A stretch of DNA of 52,656 nucleotides. It comes from Bacillota bacterium (GTDB taxonomy: Bacteria > Bacillota > Clostridia > Tissierellales > MES13). The notes under the pieces are model-generated. The model saw only the letters and a list, made by a program, of their open reading frames with translations, was not told the DNA's origin and made no database searches. Location of the stretch: assembly GCA_009711765.1 (NCBI GenBank), contig VEND01000008.1, positions 1 through 52,656 on the forward strand, written 5' to 3'. The position numbers and the translations under genes were made by a program. Shown here one piece after another: positions 26,588-35,445 of this stretch (the stretch's first letter is position 1; each line of letters starts with the position of its first letter).

Positions 26588-27628
26588 TTATGGTATTAAT
26601 ATTGCTTTTAGTCTACATTCTTCTTTATTCTCTATCATTTTTATAGCTTTTTCTGCATCCTTTAACTCATATTTGTGTGATATAAGTGGTTTCACATTTA
26701 TTCTACCAGATTCCATTAAATCAATAGTAGGTTTAAAAGCATTAGGGCTTGCTAAAACACCAATTAAATCGGCATCCTTTGTTACTACAGAATTTATTTG
26801 TGCCATAAACTCACTAGTAGGATAGATACTTAAAAGTACAACTTTACCTCCTGGTTTCACAGCTTCTAATGATTGATTAAATGCCTTTGGACTACCTGAG
26901 CTTTCTATAACAACATCTACACCTTTACCATTTGTTAATTCGTTTATTTTATCTAAAACATCATCTTTTTTATAATGCATTACAGCATCAGCACCAGTAG
27001 ATTTGGCTATTTCTAATTTCTCATCCCAGCTACCAACTATAAATACTTTGCTAGCACCAGCTACTTTTGCACATTGCATAGATAACTGTCCTATAGGACC
27101 ATCTCCTATAATAAGTACAGTACTACCATAATCTATATCTCCCTTCATTACTCCATATGAAGCAGTTGCAGCAGGTTCAATCAGTGCAGCTTCCTCATAA
27201 CTCATACTATCTGGGAGTCTATAAACGTGTCTATAAGGTAATTTAATATATTCTGCAAATGCACCATCCTTATTTTTATAAGATCCAACTACAACTCTGT
27301 TAGGACAAAGATTATATCTACCTATTTTACACATATCACATTTGCCACACCCTATACTTACATCACTTGTTACCTTTTCACCTACGCTAAATCTAGGAAC
27401 TTCAGAGCCTACTTCAACTATTTCTCCTGACCATTCATGGCCTGGTATAAGAGGATATTTGGTTAATCCTTTTTTTATATATGGCATTTCTCCACTATAT
27501 AGTTCCATATCAGTTCCACATATCCCTACGGCTTTAACTTTTATAAGAATTTCATTGCTCTTTATTTTAGGTTTTTCTACGTCTTCATATTTCACTTCTC
27601 TCGGTCCTGTAAATCTTACTGCTTTCAT
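26588..27628 (-). CDS. zinc-dependent alcohol dehydrogenase (sorbitol/threonine DH-like)
   Basis: Medium-chain zinc dehydrogenase of 346 residues. KAVGICGTDMELYSG and PLIPGHEWSGEIVEVG carry the catalytic zinc ligands, GCGKCDMCKIGRYNLCPNR the four-Cys structural zinc site, and VLIIGDGPIGQLSMQCAK the NAD(P) fold. The ATG at 27628, preceded by AGGGGG, is the right start; an in-frame upstream codon would add 11 atypical residues. It forms an operon with the aldolase. Oxidation or reduction of the aldolase product is the likely role. A perfect 15-bp palindrome lies 28 bp upstream of the start. Confidence 0.88.
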   Translation of the reverse strand: MKAVRFTGPREVKYEDVEKPKIKSNEILIKVKAVGICGTDMELYSGEMPYIKKGLTKYPLIPGHEWSGEIVEVGSEVPRFSVGEKVTSDVSIGCGKCDMCKIGRYNLCPNRVVVGSYKNKDGAFAEYIKLPYRHVYRLPDSMSYEEAALIEPAATASYGVMKGDIDYGSTVLIIGDGPIGQLSMQCAKVAGASKVFIVGSWDEKLEIAKSTGADAVMHYKKDDVLDKINELTNGKGVDVVIESSGSPKAFNQSLEAVKPGGKVVLLSIYPTSEFMAQINSVVTKDADLIGVLASPNAFKPTIDLMESGRINVKPLISHKYELKDAEKAIKMIENKEECRLKAILIP

Positions 27629-27656
27629 ATCAATACCCCCTAATAAAATAAGTTTT

Positions 27657-27671
27657 GTCAAAAATTTTGAC
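27657..27671. promoter_or_regulatory. palindrome upstream of the dehydrogenase/aldolase operon
   Basis: GTCAAAAATTTTGAC has two perfect 7-bp arms around one central base, placed 28-43 bp before the start codon at 27628. The position suits an operator; the binding protein is unknown. Confidence 0.4.
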
Positions 27672-28337
27672 TGAAAATCTTAACAAAACTCTATTTTTAC
27701 ATACTTATATTAAAGAAAATTTCCACCTCCCTAAAATCAGAAACAATTATATTGTCTAAGTAAATTGAACTACTAAGGAGGTGTCAAAACTTTAAATAGA
27801 AAATTAATAAACTATTTTAACTCATCAATTTTCAGTACAACAATATCTTGTGACTAATTGTCACTTTTAGAAACAATTCATCACTAAAACTTAAAACTCT
27901 AAACTATAAAAAATAAAAGAACAGAAAAAAGAATTCATGGATCATCAGGGAATTTTAAACTTAATTACATACTCATTTTTTCACCATGGATATCAAACTA
28001 CTGACCAAGATATCGCAGCTTAAATTATTAAGTTTTGTGGCGATGAAAACTATATAAAAGTTAATGTTAAATAACATTAACTTTTATATTTTTAAATACT
28101 TCTTACCATGTACCTAAATTTAGAAATACTTATGGATCTATAATTACTTTGACGATACAATATCTAAGATAAAAACTACCGAAAAAATTATTGTAATTCA
28201 ATATATACTCTTGGAATACAATTTTTCAGCTCATAGAATAAATCCCACAATGAAATCAGTGATACAATTAAATGATTCTATCCTTAATTCAAATTTGAAT
28301 TAGTTTTCATAGAACTTTTACATTGAAATTTTTAAAA
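27672..28337. other. gap with possible TetR-type remnant and hairpins
   Basis: No intact gene. A plus-strand stretch from about 27937 reads MDHQGILNLITYSFFHHGY, then QTTDQDIAA and a stop. It looks weakly like a TetR N-terminal helix-turn-helix, but the frame breaks at 28020. A perfect 15-bp inverted repeat with a 2-nt spacer lies at 28055-28086. A TAATTCAAATTTGAATTA palindrome (28285-28302) may end the minus-strand operon that stops at 28338. An AAGGAGGTG motif near 27775 has no gene after it. Confidence 0.35.
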
Positions 28338-29279
28338 TTATTTTTTCTTTTCATCTTCATTTAGAAAATGAAGCAATAATTTACGTCTATCATTCTCTGC
28401 TTTATGTATCGTTTTTTTATCCCATTTATAAAATCCTTGACCTGTTTTAGTTCCATAATTATTATTATCCACAATTTCTTTCATAACAGAAGAAGGTTTC
28501 TTTGAATCACAAAGATCTTTAAATAGATAAGAAGATATACTATAAAATACATCTAATCCACCAAGATCTGCACTCTTTATAGGCCCTGAAGTAGGAAGAC
28601 GACGTCCAAAACCATATTCAACTGCTTTATCAACCTCTTCAACATCTGCCCAACCTTGTTCAACTATATATATAGCCTCTCTTAAAAGTGCATATTGCAT
28701 TCTATTACCGATAAAACCAAGACATTCCTTTTTCATTTTTACAGGTTTTTTTCCTATTTGATTTACCCATTCTAGTGTTCTATCAACTACTTCATCAGAA
28801 GTTTTCTCTCCTGGTACAACTTCTACTAAAGGTATTAATTCAGGTGGACACCAGAAATGTGCTACTACCATTCTTTCTGGGTATTGTAAATCTTTTGCTA
28901 TTTCTGTTGGACTTAATCCAGATGTATTTGATGCTAAAATGACAGATTTATCACATAACGAATCTAACTTTTTATATAACTTTTGTTTAACTTCTAAGTT
29001 TTCAACGACACATTCAATAACTAACTCTACATCTTCTATAGCTTTTTCTAATTCTTCTTTTATAGATATCTTTGACAATGTATTGTCTGCTTGTTCTTTT
29101 GTGATTTTGCCTTTATCTATAAGTGATGATAGATTTTTTTTTACACTTTCAAGAGCTTTTTCCAAGCTATCTTTAGATATATCAAATATATTAACTTCTA
29201 ATCCTGATTCAGCACATAATTGTGCTATACCATGCCCCATTGTTCCAGCACCTAAAACTGCTATTTTATTTATCTTCAT
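28338..29279 (-). CDS. 3-hydroxyacyl-CoA dehydrogenase (3-hydroxybutyryl-CoA type)
   Basis: NAD-dependent dehydrogenase of 313 residues. IAVLGAGTMGHGIAQLCAES is the Rossmann motif, and GFIGNRMQYALLREAIYI begins the C-terminal helical domain. The catalytic region reads VVAHFWCPPELIPLVEVV, a variant of the HFFNP/LVE form in standard butyrate-pathway Hbd, so another 3-hydroxyacyl-CoA substrate is possible. It is the last gene of the abfD-crt-cat-bcd-etf operon, where it would oxidise 3-hydroxybutyryl-CoA to acetoacetyl-CoA. The GGGAGGTG ribosome site lies about 31 bases before the ATG with a perfect hairpin in between. No thiolase is present in the window. Confidence 0.85.
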   Translation of the reverse strand: MKINKIAVLGAGTMGHGIAQLCAESGLEVNIFDISKDSLEKALESVKKNLSSLIDKGKITKEQADNTLSKISIKEELEKAIEDVELVIECVVENLEVKQKLYKKLDSLCDKSVILASNTSGLSPTEIAKDLQYPERMVVAHFWCPPELIPLVEVVPGEKTSDEVVDRTLEWVNQIGKKPVKMKKECLGFIGNRMQYALLREAIYIVEQGWADVEEVDKAVEYGFGRRLPTSGPIKSADLGGLDVFYSISSYLFKDLCDSKKPSSVMKEIVDNNNYGTKTGQGFYKWDKKTIHKAENDRRKLLLHFLNEDEKKK

Positions 29280-29285
29280 CCTTTT

Positions 29286-29318
29286 CTGGTTTATAAATAT
29301 AAACCAGATTCACCTCCC
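29286..29318 (-). promoter_or_regulatory. hairpin between ribosome site and start codon
   Basis: Minus strand: GGGAGGTG (29311-29318), then GAAT and a perfect inverted repeat CTGGTTTATA-TT-TATAAACCAG (29286-29307), then AAAAGG and the ATG at 29279. Unfolded, the ribosome site is too far from the start; with the hairpin folded the gap shrinks to about 10 nt. Structure-dependent initiation is inferred. Confidence 0.6.
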
Positions 29319-29335
29319 TTTATAATATATCTATT

Positions 29336-30334
29336 CTAAGACTCGTTTTTTACTTTTTCAATTTCTTCAGTCAATTTAGGTACTATATCATGAAGGTCTC
29401 CTACTATACCTAAATCTGATACCTCAAATATAGGAGCTCCACTATCTTTGTTTATTGAAATAATAAACTCTGATTCTTCCATACCAGCAAGGTGTTGAAT
29501 AGCTCCTGATATTCCTGTTGCAATATATAAATCAGGTCTTACTGTTTTTCCAGTTTGTCCTACTTGGTAATCCTTTTCAATCCAACCTTCATCTACATTT
29601 GCTCTTGAGGAAGCAATTTCACCACCAAGAGCTTCTGATAATTTCATCAATTTATTAAATCCTTTTTTATCACCTAATCCACGTCCACCGGATACAAGAA
29701 TATTAGCTTCTGTAATATCAACCGTTTTCTTAGTTCTTTTTAGTACTTTTCTAATTTTTATGTTCATATCCTTTTCATTAAATTCAATAGGAAATTCATT
29801 TATTTTACCACTTCTTGATTCTTCCTTCTCTAAAACATCCATAACTCCTGGCCTTACTGTAGCCATTTGAGGTCTGTGATTTTCACATATAATCGTAGCC
29901 ATAATATTACCCCCAAATGCAGGACGTGTCATCATTAATAATTTAGTATCAAGATCAATTTCTAACCCTGTACAATCAGCTGTTAACCCTGTATGCAATC
30001 TTGCAGACACTCTGGGTGCAAGGTCTCTCCCTATAGAAGATGCTCCAAATAATACTATCTCTGGATCATTAGCTTTAATAATTTCATATGTTGCTTTAGT
30101 ATATGGTTCAGTTACATACTCTTTTAGCATTTCATCTTCTGTATAAATAACTTCATCTGCACCATACTCTATTAAATCATGTGCTTTTTCTTTAATATTA
30201 GATCCTAATAATATTGCAACAACCTTTTGATTTAAATCTTTTGCAAGTTCTTTGGCCTTACCAATAAGTTCAAAACTTACCTTTTGAATTTCACCATCTC
30301 TTTGTTCTGCCAATACATATACATCTTTACTCAT
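29336..30334 (-). CDS. etfA: electron transfer flavoprotein alpha subunit
   Basis: A 332-residue EtfA. The N-terminal half is the ETF alpha/beta domain (VLAEQRDGEIQKVSFELI), and the C-terminal FAD domain shows ILVSGGRGLGDKKGFNKL and QVGQTGKTVRPDLYIATGIS. No extra N-terminal ferredoxin domain is present. With EtfB and the acyl-CoA dehydrogenase it should form a Bcd/Etf complex that reduces crotonyl-CoA to butyryl-CoA; bifurcation to ferredoxin, as in clostridial homologues, is possible but not provable by eye. It is 35 bp downstream of etfB. Confidence 0.93.
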   Translation of the reverse strand: MSKDVYVLAEQRDGEIQKVSFELIGKAKELAKDLNQKVVAILLGSNIKEKAHDLIEYGADEVIYTEDEMLKEYVTEPYTKATYEIIKANDPEIVLFGASSIGRDLAPRVSARLHTGLTADCTGLEIDLDTKLLMMTRPAFGGNIMATIICENHRPQMATVRPGVMDVLEKEESRSGKINEFPIEFNEKDMNIKIRKVLKRTKKTVDITEANILVSGGRGLGDKKGFNKLMKLSEALGGEIASSRANVDEGWIEKDYQVGQTGKTVRPDLYIATGISGAIQHLAGMEESEFIISINKDSGAPIFEVSDLGIVGDLHDIVPKLTEEIEKVKNES

Positions 30335-30369
30335 TAGCTTAACGCCCCTTTCTTAATTATGTTTATTAT

Positions 30370-31161
30370 CTAGATAATATGTTTTTCTCTTAGTTTAGTT
30401 ACAATTGCTTCAACAGCTTCTTCTGCTGTAACATCATCAAGAAGCTCGCCTGCTCCCTTCGCTTGTTTAGTAAATGATTTTTTAACCCTTGTAGGGGAAC
30501 CTTTTAATCCAAGATTCATTTTATCTACTGTATCCTCTATTTCATCTAATCCCCAAACCTTTACATCTTTTTCTCTATATGCATCAAATGTGCCCTTTAC
30601 TGACATGTATCTAGGCTCAGCTAATTCACTTAAAGACGTAATTAAACATGGAGTATTAACTTCTACGATATGATATCTATCTTCAAATTGTCTTTTAACG
30701 ACAACTTTCCCTTCTTCTACATTAATTTCCTCTGCATAACTTACCTGTGGTATCTCTAAATGTTCAGCAATTTGTGGTCCAACTTGAGCTGTATCACCAT
30801 CTATAGCTTGTCGTCCAGCTATAATAACATCATAATCAAGCTTTTTTAGCGCAGCTGCAAGTGTTGATGATGTAGCCCAAGTATCAGCACCCCCAAATGC
30901 TCTATCACTAAGTAAAATTGCTTTATCTGCTCCCATAGCTAACCCTTCTCTTAAGGCTACTTCTGCTTGAGGAGGTCCCATAGATAATAATGTAACTTCT
31001 CCTCCTACTTTTTCTTTTAATCTCAAAGCTGATTCAATACCTGATTTATCATCTGGATTTATTATACTTGGAACACCTTTCCTAATAAGTGTATTTGTTT
31101 TTGGATCTAATTTTACTTCTGTTGTATCTGGTACCTGTTTAACACAAACAACTATATTCAT
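30370..31161 (-). CDS. etfB: electron transfer flavoprotein beta subunit
   Basis: A 263-residue EtfB. It begins MNIVVCVKQVPDTTEVKLDP and contains the nucleotide-binding stretch ALREGLAMGADKAILLSDRA and the ETF beta signature VEVNTPCLITSLSELAEPRY. AAAGGAG precedes the ATG. The order bcd-etfB-etfA on one strand with short gaps is the standard clostridial butyryl-CoA dehydrogenase arrangement. The protein is cytoplasmic. Confidence 0.94.
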   Translation of the reverse strand: MNIVVCVKQVPDTTEVKLDPKTNTLIRKGVPSIINPDDKSGIESALRLKEKVGGEVTLLSMGPPQAEVALREGLAMGADKAILLSDRAFGGADTWATSSTLAAALKKLDYDVIIAGRQAIDGDTAQVGPQIAEHLEIPQVSYAEEINVEEGKVVVKRQFEDRYHIVEVNTPCLITSLSELAEPRYMSVKGTFDAYREKDVKVWGLDEIEDTVDKMNLGLKGSPTRVKKSFTKQAKGAGELLDDVTAEEAVEAIVTKLREKHII

Positions 31162-31197
31162 AATGATTATCTCCTTTCAGTAATTTTAATTTCATAT

Positions 31198-32334
31198 TTA
31201 TTTAAGCGACGATGCAATAACCATCTTCTGAACTTCTGATGTTCCTTCGTATATTTCTGTGATTTTGGCATCACGCATCATTCTTTCTATTGGATATTCT
31301 CGGGTATAACCATACCCCCCAAACAACTGTAAACATCTTCTCGTTACATCGCTAGCTAACTCCGAACAATATAATTTAGCCATAGCTGCATTTGTTGTAT
31401 ATGGTAAATTGTCATCTTTTAGGCGTGCAACTTTATAAACTAAAAGCTGGGCTGCTTCTATCTTAGTTCTCATATCTGCTAATTCAAACTGTGTGTTTTG
31501 AAACTTATAAATACTTCTACCAAACTGCTTTCTTTCGTTAACATAGTTTACAGTTTCTTCTAATGCTCCTTCTGCAAGACCTAATGCTTGAGCAGCAATT
31601 CCAATACGTCCTACATCTAATGTTTGCATTGCAATTTTAAATCCTTTACCTTCTTTACCCAACAAATTTTCTTCAGGTACAATGCAGTTTTTAAATATTA
31701 ATTCACATGCACTAGAACCTTTTATACCCATTTTCTTTTCTTTTTTTCCGACAGTAAAGCCTGGGAAATCACTTTCTACTATAAATGCAGAACAACCCTT
31801 TGTTCCTTTAGATCTATCTGTCATAGCAATTATTATATAAACGTCAGCGTGACCTGAATTTGTGATAAAAATCTTTGATCCATTTAAAACATAATGGTCA
31901 CCTTTTTTTACTGCTGTGGTCTTTTGCATAGCTGCATCAGTACCAGCACTTGGTTCTGTCAATCCAAAAGCTCCTAGTTTTTCACCTTTACAAAGTGGAA
32001 CTAAATATTTTTGTTTTTGTTCATCTGTTCCATATTTATATATAGGATGAGAACAAAGAGATGTATGCGCAGTATATATTGTAGTTGTAGTTAAACAAAC
32101 CTTAGCCAATTCTTCAACTGACAATACATATGCAAGAGTATCAGCTCCTTCTCCACCATATTCTTTAGGCATTGGTATTCCCATAAATCCATATTTTTTT
32201 AATTTCTCAACAGTTTCTGTCGGAAATCTTTCTTCTTCGTCTATTTCAGCCGCTATAGGTTTAACTTCATTTTCTGCAAAATCTTTAAACATCTTTTTAG
32301 CTAGTAAATGTTCTTTTGGTAATTTAAAATCCAT
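31198..32334 (-). CDS. acyl-CoA dehydrogenase (butyryl-CoA dehydrogenase type)
   Basis: FAD-dependent short-chain acyl-CoA dehydrogenase of 378 residues. LGAFGLTEPSAGTDAAMQKT and ILNGSKIFITNSG-type strands are present, and RDAKITEIYEGTSEVQKMVI carries the catalytic Glu near the C-terminus. The ATG at 32334 (MDFKLPKEHLL), after GGGAGG, is the true start; an upstream in-frame ATG would overlap the CoA-transferase gene. With EtfAB it reduces crotonyl-CoA to butyryl-CoA in the 4-hydroxybutyrate fermentation route. Confidence 0.92.
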   Translation of the reverse strand: MDFKLPKEHLLAKKMFKDFAENEVKPIAAEIDEEERFPTETVEKLKKYGFMGIPMPKEYGGEGADTLAYVLSVEELAKVCLTTTTIYTAHTSLCSHPIYKYGTDEQKQKYLVPLCKGEKLGAFGLTEPSAGTDAAMQKTTAVKKGDHYVLNGSKIFITNSGHADVYIIIAMTDRSKGTKGCSAFIVESDFPGFTVGKKEKKMGIKGSSACELIFKNCIVPEENLLGKEGKGFKIAMQTLDVGRIGIAAQALGLAEGALEETVNYVNERKQFGRSIYKFQNTQFELADMRTKIEAAQLLVYKVARLKDDNLPYTTNAAMAKLYCSELASDVTRRCLQLFGGYGYTREYPIERMMRDAKITEIYEGTSEVQKMVIASSLK

Positions 32335-32393
32335 ATTTTTTCCTCCCATATTTTTATTTTTAAATAAGTTAATCAACTTACAATAGCTTTTCA

Positions 32394-33953
32394 TTATATT
32401 TGTTTATTTAATCCTATTAGATCTTTAGTAAAATATTTTTCATCCATGGTCTTTAGAGACTTATCTATCTTAGGTTGAAATTCCATCTTGTCTAAAATTT
32501 GTGTCTCTACATCTATACCAGGTGCAACCTCAGTTAAGTATAGACCATCACTTCTGAGCTCAAACACAGCTCTTTCAGTTATATATTTAACTGGTTGTCC
32601 TACTTTATTTGCATATACTCCACTAAAAGTAATTTGCTCTACTTCTTTAACAAATTTATTCTTCTTTCCTTCCTTAACGATATATAACTTTCCATCTTTA
32701 ACTTCTGTTTTCAATCCACCAGCTGTAAAAGTTCCACAGTAAACTACTTTCTTTGCATTCTGTGTTATATTTATAAATCCACCACAGCCAGCAAGTCTTT
32801 TTCCAAATTTACTTACATTAATATTTCCAACTTCATCAACCTGTGCCATTCCTAGAAACGCTATATCTATTCCACCACCATCGTAATAATCAAACATAAC
32901 ATTTTGGTCTAATATGCTATCTGCATTTACTGAAGCTCCAAATTGAGCTCCGGATAATGGCATCCCTCCAACAGCACCAGCTTCTACTGTTAATGTCATA
33001 TAATCTGAAATGCCTTCTTCAGCCGCTATAGAAGATATTACTTCTGGAACTCCAACTCCTAAATTAACTACGACATCTTTTTCTAATTCTTTACTAGCTC
33101 TACGCGCTATTACTTTTTTAGCATTTAAAGGAATTTCTTTTTTATCATTTATTGAAGCTCTTATATCTCCTGTTAATGATGGATCATATTCATATCCTAG
33201 GCACTGCAAGCTATCTTCTTTATTTCCTACAACTATGGCATCTACATTAATACCTGGGATTTTAACTAATCTAGGATCTAAAGTTTTATTTTTTACTATC
33301 TTTTCAACTTGTACAATAACCTTACCTCCGCTATTTTTACAAGCTTGTGCCATTGCTGTTGAATCTAGTGTTCCTATTTCTTTCTCCATCGTTATATTAC
33401 CAGACTCATCAGCATAAGTACCCCTTATAAGACATACATCAATGGGAAAGCTTTTGTATAATAGACGTTCATTTCCATCTATGTTAATTAGCTTAACTAA
33501 ATCGTCTTTAGTATTAGAATTTAATTTCCCTCCGCTATTTCTAGGATCAACAAAAGTATTTAACCCAACATGTGTAATAGTACCAACTTTCTTAGCAGCA
33601 ATATCTCTAAACAAATGGGATATTACCCCCTGAGGAAGATTATATGCTTCAATCGTACCCTCAATAGCCATATTTCCTAATTCCGGGCCTCTATCCCAAT
33701 GACCACCGATAGCTCTTTTTACCATTCCTTCATGTGCAAAATGATCATTTCCTTTACCATTTCTTTTGCCTTGACCGGCTGCAAATACTAAAGTTAAATT
33801 TTTAGGAGAACCCATTTCTAAATATTTTTCTTCTAGAGCACTTGTTAAAGCCTCTGGACAACAACTACTAACAAATCCACCAGTCGTCACGGTTTCTCCA
33901 TCATTAATAAGATCAATTGCCTCTCTAGCTGTATATATTAGTTTTTTTTCCAT
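32394..33953 (-). CDS. fused acyl-CoA:acetate/3-oxoacid CoA-transferase
   Basis: A 519-residue family I CoA-transferase with alpha and beta halves in one chain, like propionate CoA-transferase Pct. The beta-half motif LTVEAGAVGGMPLSGAQFGA holds the catalytic Glu. GGFVSSCCPEALTSALEEKY is near the N-terminus. I choose the ATG at 33953 (MEKKLIYTAREAI), after GAGGGGAG, over an in-frame upstream codon. In this operon it probably activates 4-hydroxybutyrate (or releases butyrate) using acetyl-CoA or butyryl-CoA. Confidence 0.9.
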   Translation of the reverse strand: MEKKLIYTAREAIDLINDGETVTTGGFVSSCCPEALTSALEEKYLEMGSPKNLTLVFAAGQGKRNGKGNDHFAHEGMVKRAIGGHWDRGPELGNMAIEGTIEAYNLPQGVISHLFRDIAAKKVGTITHVGLNTFVDPRNSGGKLNSNTKDDLVKLINIDGNERLLYKSFPIDVCLIRGTYADESGNITMEKEIGTLDSTAMAQACKNSGGKVIVQVEKIVKNKTLDPRLVKIPGINVDAIVVGNKEDSLQCLGYEYDPSLTGDIRASINDKKEIPLNAKKVIARRASKELEKDVVVNLGVGVPEVISSIAAEEGISDYMTLTVEAGAVGGMPLSGAQFGASVNADSILDQNVMFDYYDGGGIDIAFLGMAQVDEVGNINVSKFGKRLAGCGGFINITQNAKKVVYCGTFTAGGLKTEVKDGKLYIVKEGKKNKFVKEVEQITFSGVYANKVGQPVKYITERAVFELRSDGLYLTEVAPGIDVETQILDKMEFQPKIDKSLKTMDEKYFTKDLIGLNKQI

Positions 33954-34002
33954 ATTATTCTCCCCTCTTGGTAAAACCAACTCCATTTTTTAAAAGGCAA
34001 CT

Positions 34003-34779
34003 TTATTTATATTGAAAATTTTTCTCTTTTGATTTGTTTATAAAAGCTTCCATCCCAATTTTTTTATCTTCAGTAGAATTACAAACACTAAAAGCTTGCA
34101 ACTCATATGAAAGTCCTGTATTTACATCTGTTTCGATTCCTCTATTAACAGCACGTTTTGTTTGTTGTACTGCTATTTGTGCATTTTTAGATATTTCTTT
34201 AGCCAAATCAATACACTCGTCTAATAATTTATCACTAGGAACAATTTTATTAACTAAGTTTATTTCTAATGCTTCTTCTGCATCTATTATTTTCCCAGTA
34301 TATAGCAATTCTTTTGCTTTTCCAACTCCTACTATCCTTGGTAATCTTTGAGTTCCACCAGCCCCCGGTGTAATCCCTAGACCTACTTCAGGTTGGCCAA
34401 ATTTAGCTTTTTCAGAAGCTATTCTTATATCACAGGATAATGCTAATTCACAACCTCCACCCAGTGTAAACCCATTTAAAGCTGCAATAACAGGAATCCT
34501 AAGGTTTTCAATTTTTGTATTTAAATCACTACCAAGTTGTGCCCATTCTAATGTTTCAGCTCCTGATAGAGGTAACATTTCTTTTATATCTGCTCCAGCG
34601 ATAAAAGCTTTTTCCTTTCCAGTAATAATCAGAACATATATATCCTCACTATTGTTGACTTCGTCTATTGAATTACTTATTTCTTTCATAAACTCAACAT
34701 TAAGTGCATTTAATGATTTAGGATTATTTAAAGTTAAAACTGCAATATGCTCTTTTTTTTCTAAAATAACTTTTCCCAT
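34003..34779 (-). CDS. enoyl-CoA hydratase (crotonase)
   Basis: A 258-residue crotonase-fold enzyme. ITGKEKAFIAGADIKEM is the oxyanion-hole region, GGGCELALSCDIRIASEKAK has the first catalytic Glu, and FGQPEVGLGITPGAGGTQRL the second. It should hydrate crotonyl-CoA to 3-hydroxybutyryl-CoA, linking AbfD to the 3-hydroxyacyl-CoA dehydrogenase at the end of the operon. AGGAGG precedes the ATG. Short spacing on both sides supports one transcript. Confidence 0.93.
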   Translation of the reverse strand: MGKVILEKKEHIAVLTLNNPKSLNALNVEFMKEISNSIDEVNNSEDIYVLIITGKEKAFIAGADIKEMLPLSGAETLEWAQLGSDLNTKIENLRIPVIAALNGFTLGGGCELALSCDIRIASEKAKFGQPEVGLGITPGAGGTQRLPRIVGVGKAKELLYTGKIIDAEEALEINLVNKIVPSDKLLDECIDLAKEISKNAQIAVQQTKRAVNRGIETDVNTGLSYELQAFSVCNSTEDKKIGMEAFINKSKEKNFQYK

Positions 34780-34837
34780 ACATTTAACCTCCTATCTAAA
34801 AAATATAAGATTGTCATAGAATAAATAACTTTACTAC

Positions 34838-35122
34838 TTAACTTTCATTATTACATGCATATTTATTTAATATATTTACCACATTAAAGTAATCATTTTT
34901 TTCTTTAACAAATATTAATTTGTGCTTAAACCTAAATCCTTCAAGATTAACACAACAACTAAAACAACCACAAATAACCAATAAAATATGGTATTCTACA
35001 TTAGCCTTAGCATTGTAATAGTTAAAAGGATACTGTTTTTTTATAGTTTGTAAAAACTTTACTCTATCATATCTAGAATTACATCCTCCACAATATTTAA
35101 CTCCTATATCCAAGATACTCAC
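34838..35122 (-). CDS. small Cys-rich protein (about 94 aa)
   Basis: A small protein with KYCGGCNSRYDRVKFLQTI at the N-terminus and VICGCFSCCVNLEGF in the middle: six Cys in two clusters (CxxC and CxCxxCC). I do not recognise a named family, but the 'CGGCN..YDR' opening is familiar from small conserved proteins near clostridial CoA-ester genes. It lies between the NifU-like gene and crotonase, 9 bp after the former, so a metal or redox role linked to the AbfD [4Fe-4S] cluster is reasonable. The start is ambiguous: GTG at 35122 or TTG at 35113 after AGAGGTGAG. Confidence 0.65.
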   Translation of the reverse strand: MSILDIGVKYCGGCNSRYDRVKFLQTIKKQYPFNYYNAKANVEYHILLVICGCFSCCVNLEGFRFKHKLIFVKEKNDYFNVVNILNKYACNNES

Positions 35123-35131
35123 CTCTTGAAT

Positions 35132-35407
35132 TTACTTGTTTAATATTTTTTTTGCTTCATCTAATAATTCTTTATTTGTTTGGTTTTCTACTACTACTTT
35201 TTTTATTTCTGGTAACTCTTCTATTAAAATTTTTTCAATTACTTTCTTAACTGTATTATCTGAAGATATGCAATGTTTACACTGCCCCAAAAGATTTATT
35301 CTTGCTATTCCATCTTTAAAATCTAATACTTCTAAATCCCCTCCATGACTTAACAAGTAAGGCCTAACTTTCGATTTTATTATTCTTCCAACTTTTTCTT
35401 TAAGCAT
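35132..35407 (-). CDS. NifU-like C-terminal domain (Nfu) protein
   Basis: A 91-residue Nfu domain. LLSHGGDLEVLDFKDGIARI leads to LLGQCKHCISSDNTVKKVIE, with the CxxC that binds a transient Fe-S cluster (CKHC; the usual next residue Pro is Ile). Nfu proteins carry clusters to apo-proteins. Positioned directly after abfD, whose product needs a [4Fe-4S] cluster, it is likely a dedicated carrier (inference). GAGGTG precedes the ATG. Confidence 0.85.
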   Translation of the reverse strand: MLKEKVGRIIKSKVRPYLLSHGGDLEVLDFKDGIARINLLGQCKHCISSDNTVKKVIEKILIEELPEIKKVVVENQTNKELLDEAKKILNK

Positions 35408-35445
35408 TAATTACACCTCAAATTTCATACTATTAAAAGTATATT

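Noticed and set aside
27925..28070. TetR-like fragment upstream of the dehydrogenase gene
   Set aside because: The resemblance rests on about 30 residues and the frame is broken by a stop; it is mentioned in the gap entry but not called as a pseudogene.
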